Shown piece by piece: positions 8,563-18,331 of a DNA stretch of 64,000 nt (within the stretch, counting starts at the first letter, position 1; every line of letters starts with the position of its first letter). A model generated the notes under the pieces. The model worked only from the letters and a program-made list of their open reading frames with translations. It did no database searches and was not told where the DNA came from. Source of the DNA: Deinococcus sp. Marseille-Q6407 (lineage in GTDB: Bacteria; Deinococcota; Deinococci; Deinococcales; Deinococcaceae); contig NZ_CAMPFU010000002.1 in NCBI RefSeq assembly GCF_946848805.1, positions 84,501-148,500 on the forward strand, in the 5' to 3' direction. A program made the position numbers and the translations under genes.

Positions 8563-9702
8563 TCAGTCGCGGCCGAACAGTTTGCCAATCCGGCCGAAGA
8601 AGCCTTCGCCGCTCTTGTGCGGTACGTCGTCACCAACAGCGGCGGCGTAAGCTTCCAGGGCTTCGCGGGCTTCGGGGGTCAGCTGGTTGGGGCGCGGCAC
8701 CACGATGTCGTATTCCACGATCAGGTCGCCCACACCGGAGCCTTGCAGCCGGGGCATCCCCGCGCCGCGAATCCGGTGGGTGTCGCCGTGCTGGGTGCCG
8801 GGCTTGACTTCCACCTGCTGGGTGCCGTCCAGGGTGGGCACTTCGATCTCGTGGCCCAGCACCGCGTGTGCGTAGCCGATGGGCGCGGTATAGATCAGGT
8901 TCTCGTCCTCGCGCCGCAGGTACTCGTGCGGTTCCATCTCGATGTGGACATAAAGGTCTCCGCTGCCGCCGGGACCCTGATGGCCCTTGCCGGCCACCCG
9001 GATACGGTAGCCCTCGTCGATACCCTTGGGCAGCTTGACGGTGACTTCTTCGTCCTTGAGCGTGCTGCCGCGGCCGTGACAGACGGTGCAGGGTTCCACG
9101 ATCTTCTTGCCCTCGCCTTTACATTCGGGGCAGACCTGCTGGGTTTCCACCACGCCGAAAATGGTGCGGGCCTGGCCGCGCACGGCCCCGCGCCCCTGGC
9201 AGGTGGGGCAGGTGACCGGCGGTTTGCCGCCCGGCTCGGTCTTGGTGCCGTGGCAGTGTTCGCACTCGCTCAGGCGGGCCACTTCCACCTGGATATCATC
9301 GCCGGCGCGGGCCTGCAGCAGCGTAATGACGGCCTCGGTTTCGATGTCCTCGCCGCGGGGCGGGCCACGGCGGGCGCCCATGCCGCCGGCCATCCCTCCG
9401 AACAGCTGCTCGAACAGGTCCATCGGGTCGAAGCCGGCGCCGCCCATTCCGCCCATGCCCCCAAAAGGGTCGCCGCCAGGAAAGCCGCCTGCGCTGGGTG
9501 CCGAGCCAAAGCGGTCGTAGTGGGCCCGTTTCTCGTCGTCGCTCAGCACCGAGTAGGCTTCGCTGATCTGCGCAAACTTCTCGCTGGCGCCTTCTTCTTT
9601 ATTGCGGTCGGGATGGTACTTCAGCGCCATCTTGCGGTAGGCGCTCTTGATTTCACTGGCGCTGGCGTCACGCGCCACGCCGAGTAGTTCGTAGTAGTCC
9701 AT
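8563..9702 (-). CDS. dnaJ: Chaperone protein DnaJ (Hsp40)
   Basis: This full-length 379-residue class A J-protein recruits DnaK and stimulates its ATPase. It has an N-terminal J domain with HPD at 30-32, a Gly/Phe-rich linker (about 70-110) and four cysteine repeats of the zinc domain ([29 protein letters not shown]-type), then the substrate-binding C-terminal domains. The ATG follows AAGGAG at 9706-9711. No dnaK or grpE is adjacent; this is a single-gene unit closed by an intrinsic terminator. It could be a second DnaJ besides one encoded with dnaK elsewhere. Confidence 0.95.
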   Translation of the reverse strand: MDYYELLGVARDASASEIKSAYRKMALKYHPDRNKEEGASEKFAQISEAYSVLSDDEKRAHYDRFGSAPSAGGFPGGDPFGGMGGMGGAGFDPMDLFEQLFGGMAGGMGARRGPPRGEDIETEAVITLLQARAGDDIQVEVARLSECEHCHGTKTEPGGKPPVTCPTCQGRGAVRGQARTIFGVVETQQVCPECKGEGKKIVEPCTVCHGRGSTLKDEEVTVKLPKGIDEGYRIRVAGKGHQGPGGSGDLYVHIEMEPHEYLRREDENLIYTAPIGYAHAVLGHEIEVPTLDGTQQVEVKPGTQHGDTHRIRGAGMPRLQGSGVGDLIVEYDIVVPRPNQLTPEAREALEAYAAAVGDDVPHKSGEGFFGRIGKLFGRD

Positions 9703-10030
9703 AGGCTCCTTAGCGCGGCCGCCGCCGCAGAGGGCCGGGCCGCCGTAGTGGCAAGTGGGTCAAACTCCGGTGCGGCTTCCGCGCAGCAGCCACACACTGT
9801 CTGGGAAGCAGGTTAACACAACCGGACTCAGGTAATGTGCAGCAAAGTCCCTCTTCATTTTCGGACCCTCCGGCCCTGACTTCCATGAAAGAGGCAGTCA
9901 GAGAGGCGTCAGGCTGGCGTTCGTAAGATAAGTCACGCAGTTGCCAGGCTGAAAAGCAGGCCAGAGATCAGGTCTGGGGCCTGTCTAAAGGACTGGGGCC
10001 GGGGCTGCAGAAAGGGGGGACAAACAGCGG
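9703..10030. other. Divergent intergenic region, dnaJ / membrane protein
   Basis: This 328-base stretch must carry the promoters of dnaJ (minus) and of the membrane protein gene (plus). I looked for an HspR (HAIR) site, a CIRCE element and a radiation-response palindrome and saw none. No convincing small ORF, hairpin or RNA gene was found. Confidence 0.4.
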
Positions 10031-10591
10031 ATGGAAGCGGCACTGTTCGGGGCTGGATGGGAGAACGGGGCAGGCGCCACCCTGTTGCTGGGCCGGCTGC
10101 TTTCCCTGGCTGGACTGGGCGCGCTGGCGTTGGGACTGCCCTGGGCGCTGCTGGGCCGCCGGTTGCGGGCCACTGGCCTGCAGGCACCGGTCTGTCTCTG
10201 GCCGCTGCTGCTGACGCTGCCGGCTTTGCTGCTGACCCTGCGGCGCAGCGCCGTACCGCTGGACCTGCTGGGCGGCCTGACCCCGGCCCGGCTGCTGAGC
10301 GCTCCCGAACAGATGCTGCTGGTGGTATATCTGGGGGCTGCGGCGGTGCTGTATTACCGCCCGGCCCGCGCCGCACGGACCTGGGGCTGGGCGGCGGCCC
10401 TCTGCGCGGCCCCGCTGCTGCTGTCTCTGCACCTGCTCTGGGCCGGCGACTCCCGGCTGGAAATGGGCCTGCTGCCGGCCGGGCTGGCTGCTGCCCTGAG
10501 CCTGTTTGCTTGGACCGGCCTGCTGCTGGCGCAGCGGCCAGCGGCCGCCCGACGGCAGGCGCCCGGCCTGAACGCAGAAGCCCAGGCCTGA
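10031..10591 (+). CDS. Integral membrane protein of unknown function
   Basis: The 186-residue product is very hydrophobic, with about five predicted membrane-spanning segments separated by short Arg-rich loops, following the positive-inside pattern. No family is recognised. The ATG at 10031 lies about 12 bases after a G-rich stretch (AGGGGGG), a distant Shine-Dalgarno candidate. A competing minus-strand frame here is Pro/Arg-rich and looks like an artefact. The gene is convergent with trpS. Confidence 0.65.
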   Translation: MEAALFGAGWENGAGATLLLGRLLSLAGLGALALGLPWALLGRRLRATGLQAPVCLWPLLLTLPALLLTLRRSAVPLDLLGGLTPARLLSAPEQMLLVVYLGAAAVLYYRPARAARTWGWAAALCAAPLLLSLHLLWAGDSRLEMGLLPAGLAAALSLFAWTGLLLAQRPAAARRQAPGLNAEAQA

Positions 10592-10656
10592 GCTGCAAGG
10601 TGGCCCGGCCGCCAGTGCCCCTGCCTGGAACCAGCGCTTGTGCCTAAAACTTGTGT

Positions 10657-11862
<1,206 letters not shown>

Positions 11863-11915
11863 TCATGGGGGAGAGGATAGCACTTCTGACCTGCCCCGCC
11901 CCGCCCCACTCCGGC

Positions 11916-12467
11916 TTACCAGCGGTTCACCACCACCTTGTAGTGGTCTCCAGCCTGCACGACGATCAGTTTCGCGCCCTGGCCGGCGCGGCCGCCGCTG
12001 CTGCTGAACTGGCTGTAGGTCTTGTGCGGGCCTTCTTCGCGGCTTTGGCTCAGCGTGAAGCCCTCGCTCGTGAGCTGGCTGCGGCACTCGGCGGTCAGCT
12101 GGCCGAAAGTTTGTCCGGAGACTGGGAACCACAGCCCCTCGCTGCGCTGGCCAGGGGTCAGGGCGCAGCCGCCGGCAGTGGCCGTAGCCGTTTTAGCGCT
12201 GGCCGCATCCGGTGCGGACGTCGTGGCTGAGGACGCGACTGTGTCTGGCGCCGCTGGGCTGGGTTCTGCGGTGGCTGCGCTCTGGCTGGCGGCAGGCGCC
12301 GTAGGTGTCTCTGGTGTTGCTATCGGAGCAGCTGGCGCCGAGGTTGCTGGGGCTGCCGGGGCGCTGACGCTAGAGGAAGCGCCGGAAGAACTGCCCCTGC
12401 TGTCGCTGGTCGGCTGGGCGCAACCGACCAACGACAGCAGGGGCAAGAGCAAAGGTGCGGGCTTCAT
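11916..12467 (-). CDS. Small lipoprotein of unknown function
   Basis: The 183-residue product has a typical lipoprotein signal with lipobox LVGC (Cys16), then a low-complexity Ala/Ser/Thr/Pro linker of about 80 residues and a C-terminal globular part with two cysteines. It is probably tethered to the membrane and reaches outwards. No family is recognised. The leaderless box TAGCCT lies 6 nt before the ATG. Codons 10-26, including the lipobox, form a nearly perfect inverted repeat at the DNA level. It is followed by a terminator and then trpS. Confidence 0.75.
   Translation of the reverse strand: MKPAPLLLPLLSLVGCAQPTSDSRGSSSGASSSVSAPAAPATSAPAAPIATPETPTAPAASQSAATAEPSPAAPDTVASSATTSAPDAASAKTATATAGGCALTPGQRSEGLWFPVSGQTFGQLTAECRSQLTSEGFTLSQSREEGPHKTYSQFSSSGGRAGQGAKLIVVQAGDHYKVVVNRW
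12393..12444. repeat. 21-bp inverted repeat inside the lipoprotein signal-peptide codons
   Basis: Arm 12393-12413 pairs with 12424-12444 at 20 of 21 positions, and the mismatch becomes a G-U pair in the minus-strand mRNA. The loop is 10 bases. It lies 21 bases into the coding sequence and spans the lipobox codon. Confidence 0.85.
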
Positions 12468-12473
12468 CCTTCT

Positions 12474-12479
12474 AGGCTA
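12474..12479 (-). promoter_or_regulatory. Leaderless -10 box TAGCCT
   Basis: TAGCCT on the minus strand lies 6 nt before the ATG of the lipoprotein gene at 11916-12467. Confidence 0.6.
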
Positions 12480-12526
12480 CCCCCACGCCCATTCCCTGGA
12501 ACGTGGAGGTTAGGCCGGCCCAGGCT

Positions 12527-13642
12527 TTACCAGTCCAGCACCACTTTGCCGCTCTGGCCGCTCAGCATGGCGTCGAAGCCCTGCTGATAGTCGTCGATGG
12601 CAAAGCGGTGGGTGATGACCGGCGTCAGGTCCAGGCCCGACTGCACCAGGGCGGCCATCTTGTACCAGGTTTCGAACATCTCGCGGCCGTAGATGCCCTT
12701 GATGGTCAGCATCTTGAAAATCACGTCGTTCCAGTCGATGTCCACCCGGCCCGAGGGAATGCCCAGCAGCGCCACCTTGCCGCCGTTGTTCATCACGCCC
12801 ACCATCTGCGCCAGGGCGGGGCCGGAGCCGCTCATTTCCATACCCACGTCGAAGCCTTCGGTCATGCCCAGGGCCCGCGCGGCGCTCCAGAGGTCCTCGC
12901 GGGCCACGTTGACGGTGCGGGTCGCGCCCATCTGCCGGGCCAGGTCCAAGCGGTAGCCGTTGACATCGGTCACGACCACGTGCCGGGCGCCCACGTGCCG
13001 GGCGATGGCCGCCGCCATGCAGCCGATAGGCCCGGCGCCGGTGATCAGCACGTCCTCGCCCACCAGGTCGAAGCTCAGGGCAGTGTGCACCGCGTTGCCC
13101 AGCGGATCGAAGATACTGGCGATGTCATCGGGGATGTCGGCCGGCAGCTTGAAAGCGTTAAAGGCCGGCAGCACCAGATACTCGGCGAAGGAGCCGGGCC
13201 GGTCCACGCCCACGCCCTGGGTGTTGCGGCACAGGTGCCGGCGCCCGGCGCGGCAGTTGCGGCAGTGCCCGCAGGTGATGTGGCCCTCGCCGCTGACCCG
13301 GTCCCCGATTTCGAACCCGCGCACCTCGCTGCCGATGCCCACCACCACGCCGGCGTACTCGTGGCCCACCACCATCGGTACCGGCACCGTTTTGCTGGCC
13401 CAGTCGTCCCAGCGGTAGATGTGCACGTCGGTGCCGCAGATGGACGAGCGCTGGATCCGGATCAGCAGGTCGTTGGGGCCCATTTCGGGGGTGGGTGTCT
13501 CCACCATCCAGATCCCCTCGCGCGCCTCCTGTTTGGCCAGGGCTTTCATGGTGGCAGGGTACTCGGCCGGCATCCGGCCGTGTGCGGAAATGACAGTAGG
13601 GAATTCATCGCTGGAAACAGGCTGGTTCAGGGTCTGGGTCAT
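12527..13642 (-). CDS. tdh: L-threonine 3-dehydrogenase
   Basis: This NAD-dependent zinc enzyme oxidises L-threonine to 2-amino-3-ketobutyrate, the first step to glycine and acetyl-CoA. The 371-residue protein follows the E. coli Tdh sequence closely, including the catalytic zinc site (C69, H94, E95), the structural zinc cysteines C124, C127, C130 and C138, and the invariant stretch [16 protein letters not shown]. It carries an extra N-terminal segment of about 31 residues before the point where E. coli Tdh begins. That start is supported by TAGACT 6 nt before the ATG. The partner ligase gene kbl is not adjacent. Confidence 0.93.
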   Translation of the reverse strand: MTQTLNQPVSSDEFPTVISAHGRMPAEYPATMKALAKQEAREGIWMVETPTPEMGPNDLLIRIQRSSICGTDVHIYRWDDWASKTVPVPMVVGHEYAGVVVGIGSEVRGFEIGDRVSGEGHITCGHCRNCRAGRRHLCRNTQGVGVDRPGSFAEYLVLPAFNAFKLPADIPDDIASIFDPLGNAVHTALSFDLVGEDVLITGAGPIGCMAAAIARHVGARHVVVTDVNGYRLDLARQMGATRTVNVAREDLWSAARALGMTEGFDVGMEMSGSGPALAQMVGVMNNGGKVALLGIPSGRVDIDWNDVIFKMLTIKGIYGREMFETWYKMAALVQSGLDLTPVITHRFAIDDYQQGFDAMLSGQSGKVVLDW

Positions 13643-13648
13643 GCCGCC

Positions 13649-13654
13649 AGTCTA
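13649..13654 (-). promoter_or_regulatory. Leaderless -10 box TAGACT
   Basis: TAGACT on the minus strand lies 6 nt before the tdh ATG and supports the N-terminally extended start. Confidence 0.6.
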
Positions 13655-13791
13655 GTGCAGCCGGCCGCCGGCGCCCGGAATGGCGGAACCCCGGCCAGGA
13701 ATAGGAAGGGCGCACCTGGGCCGCGAGAATACGGCCGGAGTTCCAACCTTCGGTCAAGGCGGAGTGAATCTGCCGGGAGCGCGGCAGAGGG

Positions 13792-13797
13792 TAAGCT
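13792..13797 (+). promoter_or_regulatory. Leaderless -10 box TAAGCT
   Basis: TAAGCT lies 6 nt before the ATG of the 44-residue ORF at 13804. Confidence 0.6.
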
Positions 13798-13803
13798 GAG
13801 AGC

Positions 13804-13938
13804 ATGATCAAGTTCCAACAGCGTGACCCCCAGGACCCCAGCAAGGAAACCGAAGTGATGGTGGACTTGATGCCGCTGATGCTGTTCGGCGTGGGCTATA
13901 TCGCCGTCAAGGCCCTGCTGAACGCTTTCGACGTCTGA
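13804..13938 (+). CDS. 44-residue membrane microprotein
   Basis: This short frame codes for a polar, charged N-terminus (about 18 residues) followed by one hydrophobic segment (LMPLMLFGVGYIAVKALL) and a short tail, so a single-pass membrane microprotein is likely. Evidence that it is real: TAAGCT lies 6 nt before the ATG, as at many neighbouring genes, and a strong hairpin follows 55 bases after the stop. Function unknown; a subunit or regulator of a membrane complex is one possibility, which is speculation. Confidence 0.55.
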   Translation: MIKFQQRDPQDPSKETEVMVDLMPLMLFGVGYIAVKALLNAFDV

Positions 13939-13993
13939 GCCAGCTGCCCACAGGCGACTGTGACTCGGCAGGCACAGACAGCTCCCAAAGCAC

Positions 13994-14035
13994 AAGAGGC
14001 CCTGAGCAACCCGTCATGCGGGCGCAGGGCCTCTT
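13994..14035 (+). terminator. Hairpin after the 44-residue ORF
   Basis: AAGAGGCCCTG at 13994-14004 pairs with CAGGGCCTCTT at 14025-14035, with an extra inner stem. No U-run follows. It lies just before the next gene's promoter. Confidence 0.65.
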
Positions 14036-14039
14036 GGGT

Positions 14040-14045
14040 TAGGCT
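14040..14045 (+). promoter_or_regulatory. Leaderless -10 box TAGGCT
   Basis: TAGGCT lies 6 nt before the ATG at 14052. Confidence 0.6.
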
Positions 14046-14051
14046 GAACCC

Positions 14052-14492
14052 ATGACCAACCCGACCAACCCCAACGCCCAGCAGCAGTACAAGAGCAGCC
14101 AGAGCGGCCGGTTCGTGGTGCCCGGCTGGATGAACCTGATTGAAGGGACCCCCGACGCTATCGAAATCCAGTTGGACCTGGACAAGAGTGACCTGAGCCG
14201 CACCCAGGCCTGCCTCCTGATTGAGTACTGGGCCACCAATGAGGACATCACCCTGCAGAGCATTCTGCCGGTGCGGGCGTTCGGTGCCAATCAGGACGGC
14301 TGGTGCATGCTGATTCCAGCGCGCGGCCGGGTGCTGATTCGCGCCATTGACACCGCGCCCAACCCCCCGCTGCTGGCCAGCCAGTGGATCAACATCGACC
14401 CGGCCACCCAGCCCGGCACCACCGTGCATGTGAAGGTGGATTTCCCCGATCCTGCCAAGGCCGCTGCCAACAACCTGCAGCTGAACAACTGA
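14052..14492 (+). CDS. Conserved-looking hypothetical protein
   Basis: The 146-residue product has no signal peptide and no membrane segment. The N-terminus is Asn/Gln-rich and disordered; the rest alternates hydrophobic and polar residues as in a beta-rich fold. No domain is recognised. The start is set by TAGGCT 6 nt upstream, and an intrinsic terminator follows the stop, so the gene is a complete monocistronic unit. Function unknown. Confidence 0.65.
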   Translation: MTNPTNPNAQQQYKSSQSGRFVVPGWMNLIEGTPDAIEIQLDLDKSDLSRTQACLLIEYWATNEDITLQSILPVRAFGANQDGWCMLIPARGRVLIRAIDTAPNPPLLASQWINIDPATQPGTTVHVKVDFPDPAKAAANNLQLNN

Positions 14493-14507
14493 GCGCCCTT
14501 ATTTTTG

Positions 14508-14552
14508 AGCATGCCCCTCTGGGATTCCCGGGGGCATGCTGCTTTGTTTTTT
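14508..14552 (+). terminator. Intrinsic terminator
   Basis: AGCATGCCCC at 14508-14517 pairs with GGGGCATGCT at 14531-14540 and is followed by a T-rich run (14543-14552). It ends the transcript of the hypothetical gene at 14052-14492. Confidence 0.85.
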
Positions 14553-14579
14553 ACCTCGCTCGCCAGGGCTCTTTTCCAG

Positions 14580-15242
14580 TCAGTCCAGCAGCCAGTCGGC
14601 CGCCAGCAGGCCGGTCAGGCCGCGCCGGGCCGCTTGCAGGGCCGGCACAATCTGCCAGCTGCTGCGGTCGCGCGGCCCCACCGCGTTGCTGACGCCGCGC
14701 AGTTCCAGCGCCGGCACCCCGGCCAGCTGTGCGGCGTGGGCTACCCCGGCACCTTCCATGCCTTCAGTCAGGGCACCGGGAAAGCGGCGCAGCAAGGCGG
14801 CCGCCCGCTCGGCGGTGCCGGTCACGGTATTCAGCGAAAGCATTGGCCCGTAAGTGGCGCCCAACTCCCAGGCCAGGGTTTCTGCGCCGGGGGCCGCGGC
14901 GAAGTCTCCGAACGCGGCCGGGCCTGGAAAATCTCCTACTCGCAGGTCCAGCGCTGGCAGCGGCAGAAAGTCGTCGCCCAGTTCGGCGCCGTAATCGGCC
15001 TGAATCATCCGGCTGGACACTGCCAGGTCGCCGGGGCGCAGGCCGGCCGTGCTGAAGGCGCCGGCAATGCCCAGGCTGACCGCCAGCCGGGGCCGCTGCT
15101 GCGCCACAGCCTGCGCAGTGGCGAGTGCGGCGGCCACCCCCCCCACCCCGCTGACCACCACCCGGCAGCCCAGATCACCGAAGAAATCGGCCTCGCCGGC
15201 GGTGGCGACCACCAGCAGGACTTCGGCGGGGGCCAGCCTCAT
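14580..15242 (-). CDS. mqnB: Futalosine hydrolase
   Basis: This nucleosidase-fold enzyme removes the base from futalosine in the futalosine route to menaquinone. The 220-residue protein has the usual length and the family's late motifs: the substrate/catalytic segment TEGMEGAGVAHAA and the ELRGVSNAVGPRDR stretch with its Asp. The general MTA/SAH nucleosidase fold is an alternative assignment, but this motif combination fits MqnB. The ATG at 15240-15242 has a weak GGAG-like site 10 bases upstream. No other mqn gene is nearby. Confidence 0.87.
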   Translation of the reverse strand: MRLAPAEVLLVVATAGEADFFGDLGCRVVVSGVGGVAAALATAQAVAQQRPRLAVSLGIAGAFSTAGLRPGDLAVSSRMIQADYGAELGDDFLPLPALDLRVGDFPGPAAFGDFAAAPGAETLAWELGATYGPMLSLNTVTGTAERAAALLRRFPGALTEGMEGAGVAHAAQLAGVPALELRGVSNAVGPRDRSSWQIVPALQAARRGLTGLLAADWLLD

Positions 15243-15349
15243 GGGTGCCGCTCCAGCGAGCTCTGACTGGGGTCAGGCGGGGCGGCGGCGCTGGCCGGGT
15301 TCAGAACGGGCAACATGCCTTCTGTTGTAGCGGAAAGCGGCGGCTCAGG

Positions 15350-18319
15350 TCACGGGCGCCGCACCCGGCGCACCAGTTGCTGCAGCTGCGCGAGGTCGGC
15401 GGCACTGGGCTGGGGGCCGTAGCGCAACTCGCTGTACAGCTGGGCGATGGCTTGCAGCTGCGGCGCCAGCTGCGGATACTCGGCTGCTGCGCGGTTCACG
15501 TAAGTGCCGACCGGCTCGCTGACTCCACGTGGCAGGCCCAGGCGGCGGGTCAGGTCGTCCAGGGCGCGGGCCGCTGGCTCGCTGGGACGGCTGCGGGCCC
15601 GCCAGACCCAGACCAGCGGCAGCAGGGCCAGCAGCATCAGCCCTGCGAACCCGGCCCAGTAGCGGGCGCCGCCGGTTTCGCCCAGGCCCAGGCGGCTCAG
15701 GGCGCTGGCCTGCTGCTGGTCGTCGAAGTTGACCACCAGGTCGTACCAGTTCAGCTGCAGCCGGTCGTAGGTGCTGGACAGCCGCTTCCATAGCCCGGTC
15801 TGGCGCAGTGGGGCCGTCGCCCCCGGGTTGCTGAGCGCCGTGGCCGTGTCGGTGCGGGTGCGGGCCGGGGCCACGGCGGCGGTGGGGTCCACCCTCACCC
15901 ACCCCCGGCCTTCCAGCCAGACTTCGTCCCAGACGTGTGCGGATGACTGCCGCACCGTGACGGTCGGGCTGCCTTCTGCCGTCTCGCCGCCCTGGTAGCC
16001 GCCCACCAGCCGGGTAGGCACCCCGGCGGCCCGCATCAGGAACCCGAACGCGCTGGCGTAGTGTTCGCAGAAGCCGGCCCGGGCGCTGAACAGGAAAGCG
16101 TCGGTCCGGTCCTGCGTGGGCAGGGCCGGTGGCGTGAGGGTATAGCTGAACCCGCTGCTGGCAAAATAGTTCAGCGCAGCCTGCACCCGGCCTTCCGGCG
16201 GCAGACTTTTCCAGCTCTGGGCCAGGGCACGGGCACGTGGATTCTGGCCCGGCGGAAGTTGCAGGTCGTAGTTCAGGCGGTCGCGCCCCTCATCCAGCCC
16301 CACCCGGCTGGCGGCGCTGGTCAGCTGGAAGCGGGCGGCCCGGCCCGACGGCTGGGCGACCACGCTCAGCGCCGAGGTGAGGAGCGTGCCCTGTGGCCGC
16401 TGCTGCACCGTGTCCAGTGCCAGCACCCAGGGCTGGCCGTTGGGTTCCTGCAGCAGCGAGTAGCGGTAAGCCGGCCCGGTCACTTCCACCGAGGGGGCCG
16501 GGACATTGGCGCGGACCACGTTCCATTCCAGCCCGTCGTAGGCTTCGTAAACGGGACCGCGCCAGTAGAGCTGTTCCTGTGGGGGCACCGTGCCCTCAAA
16601 GGTGGCCCGGAGCGCCACGGCGGTGTTCTGCGCCAGCTGCGTCACGTCGCCTGCCTTGACCGAGCTGCCCAGGCCAGTCTGGGCGCTGCCCTTGGTCTGG
16701 AATTGCCACAGCGGCGCGGCGGGACGCGGAAAAAAGAAGAACAGCGCCAGCATCAGCGGCAGCGAGAGGGCAGACAGCGACAGGCCAGCTTTCCAGGCGG
16801 GTGGAGCGCCGGGAGCCGGGGCTGCTGAGGCTGCTGCTTCCCCCCCAGCCGGGCCAGCGCTGCGGTCCGGCAGTGACCACAGGTGCAGCGCGCCCAGCAG
16901 CAACACACTGCTGACGAGGGCGTGCAGCGCCTGCGCCGGCGACATGGAATGCAAAAAGTGGGTCAGCGTGATAAAGAAACCGAGCAGCACCACCAGCACG
17001 CCGTCGCGGGCGCTGCGGCTCTCGGCGATTTTCAGGCCCAGCAGCAGGGTCAGCAGGGTGGTGCCGGCGTCCAGCCCGATTAAGGTGCCGTACTGCAGGT
17101 ACACGCCGCCGATGGCAGCGGCTGCCAGCAGGGCCAGCCCATTCAGATAGACGGTGCTGGGCCGCTGCGGCGCCGGCCGCAGGACAGTTCGCCAATACGC
17201 CGCGCCAATCAGGGCAGCGGTCAGCAGGGTGGCCCAGACCGGGGCGCGGGTCAGGCTGGGCAGCAGCACCCAGGCGGCGGCCAGCAGGGTCCAGGGCCAG
17301 GCGTGCGGCAGCAGCCGTGCCCGCCACGCCTTCAGGTCTTGGCTGTACGGGTCCAGCTCCGGTGCGAGATGCGGCTCGACCCGGGCCAGCGCTGACAGCG
17401 CCCGCTGCCGGTGTGCTTCGCCCTGGCCGGTAGCCAGCTGCTCGCCGGGCAGGGTCAATGAGAACGGCTGCCCGGCCGCGCTCAGAGCCGCGATCCAGCC
17501 GGCCAGCCGCGAGGCCCGCAGTTCTGCATCACCGCTGAGAGTGTTCCAGTCCAGCGCGGCGGCCAGGGCGGCTGGCGCGTCGCTTTCGCGGACCAGCAGC
17601 CCGCCGCCGGGCAGGTCTTCGCGGCCGGCCGAACGCCGCCAGGAAATGCGCCGGGTGGGGTCGCCCGGCTGATAAGGCCGCAGCCCGCTGAACTCCTGCT
17701 CGCCGCGCACCCGCTGCATGCCTTCGGTGCCGCTGACCAGTGCCTGCTGTGGTAGGGCCGGCGGCTGGGCTTCGGGGCGCGGCCAGACCAGCAGCGGCTG
17801 CGGCGGATGCAGTTCGCGGGTCACCCGCCACAGGCCCAGCGGGTCGTAGAGGCTGAGCCGGGCGGCCGGGTCGTGCAGTCCCCGAGTCAGCAGCGGCAGT
17901 TCCCAGCCGAAAGTCGCCACTTCCGCCTGCGCCGGCACGGTCAGTGCCTGAGAGCCGCCGGCCCCGGTCAGTTCGGCGCGGAACGGCAGACCCTGGCCCC
18001 GGCGGCGCACTTCCAGCTGGTACTCGGCGCTGCCGCCGGCGGTGCCGTGCGCGGGAGCCAGCAGCCGCGCCTGCGTGTCGCGGGCCTGCCGGGCAGCGTA
18101 GGCCGCGCTGGTCATCCAGACGCCAGCCAGCAGAAAAGTCAGGGCGTACCCCAGGCTGAGGTCGTAGTTGATGCAGCCTACCAGACTGAGCAGCACCGCC
18201 AGCAGAAAGCCCAGCCCGGCGCGGGAGGGCCTGAGCCGGCCAGCAGGCGTGTCCAGGGTTTGCCGCAGGCGCTCCAGCGGTCCGGGGGCAGCCGCAGCCG
18301 TGGTGGAAAAACGGGTCAT
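15350..18319 (-). CDS. DUF58-TgpA fusion: membrane-bound transglutaminase-like protein
   Basis: The 989-residue protein joins two modules that usually come from separate genes. Residues 1-320 hold two N-terminal membrane segments and a DUF58 domain with its signature (GLRPYQPGD..R.ISWRRSA, about 213-232). Residues 330-989 form a TgpA-like unit: about six membrane helices, an extracytoplasmic transglutaminase core with the triad C751, H795 and D811, a late membrane helix and a cytoplasmic tail. Such proteins work with MoxR ATPases in poorly understood envelope processes. The MoxR gene lies 12 bases upstream, so the two are cotranscribed. One continuous frame runs through the junction. Confidence 0.88.
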   Translation of the reverse strand: MTRFSTTAAAAPGPLERLRQTLDTPAGRLRPSRAGLGFLLAVLLSLVGCINYDLSLGYALTFLLAGVWMTSAAYAARQARDTQARLLAPAHGTAGGSAEYQLEVRRRGQGLPFRAELTGAGGSQALTVPAQAEVATFGWELPLLTRGLHDPAARLSLYDPLGLWRVTRELHPPQPLLVWPRPEAQPPALPQQALVSGTEGMQRVRGEQEFSGLRPYQPGDPTRRISWRRSAGREDLPGGGLLVRESDAPAALAAALDWNTLSGDAELRASRLAGWIAALSAAGQPFSLTLPGEQLATGQGEAHRQRALSALARVEPHLAPELDPYSQDLKAWRARLLPHAWPWTLLAAAWVLLPSLTRAPVWATLLTAALIGAAYWRTVLRPAPQRPSTVYLNGLALLAAAAIGGVYLQYGTLIGLDAGTTLLTLLLGLKIAESRSARDGVLVVLLGFFITLTHFLHSMSPAQALHALVSSVLLLGALHLWSLPDRSAGPAGGEAAASAAPAPGAPPAWKAGLSLSALSLPLMLALFFFFPRPAAPLWQFQTKGSAQTGLGSSVKAGDVTQLAQNTAVALRATFEGTVPPQEQLYWRGPVYEAYDGLEWNVVRANVPAPSVEVTGPAYRYSLLQEPNGQPWVLALDTVQQRPQGTLLTSALSVVAQPSGRAARFQLTSAASRVGLDEGRDRLNYDLQLPPGQNPRARALAQSWKSLPPEGRVQAALNYFASSGFSYTLTPPALPTQDRTDAFLFSARAGFCEHYASAFGFLMRAAGVPTRLVGGYQGGETAEGSPTVTVRQSSAHVWDEVWLEGRGWVRVDPTAAVAPARTRTDTATALSNPGATAPLRQTGLWKRLSSTYDRLQLNWYDLVVNFDDQQQASALSRLGLGETGGARYWAGFAGLMLLALLPLVWVWRARSRPSEPAARALDDLTRRLGLPRGVSEPVGTYVNRAAAEYPQLAPQLQAIAQLYSELRYGPQPSAADLAQLQQLVRRVRRP

Positions 18320-18331
18320 CTCAGGCGCGGC

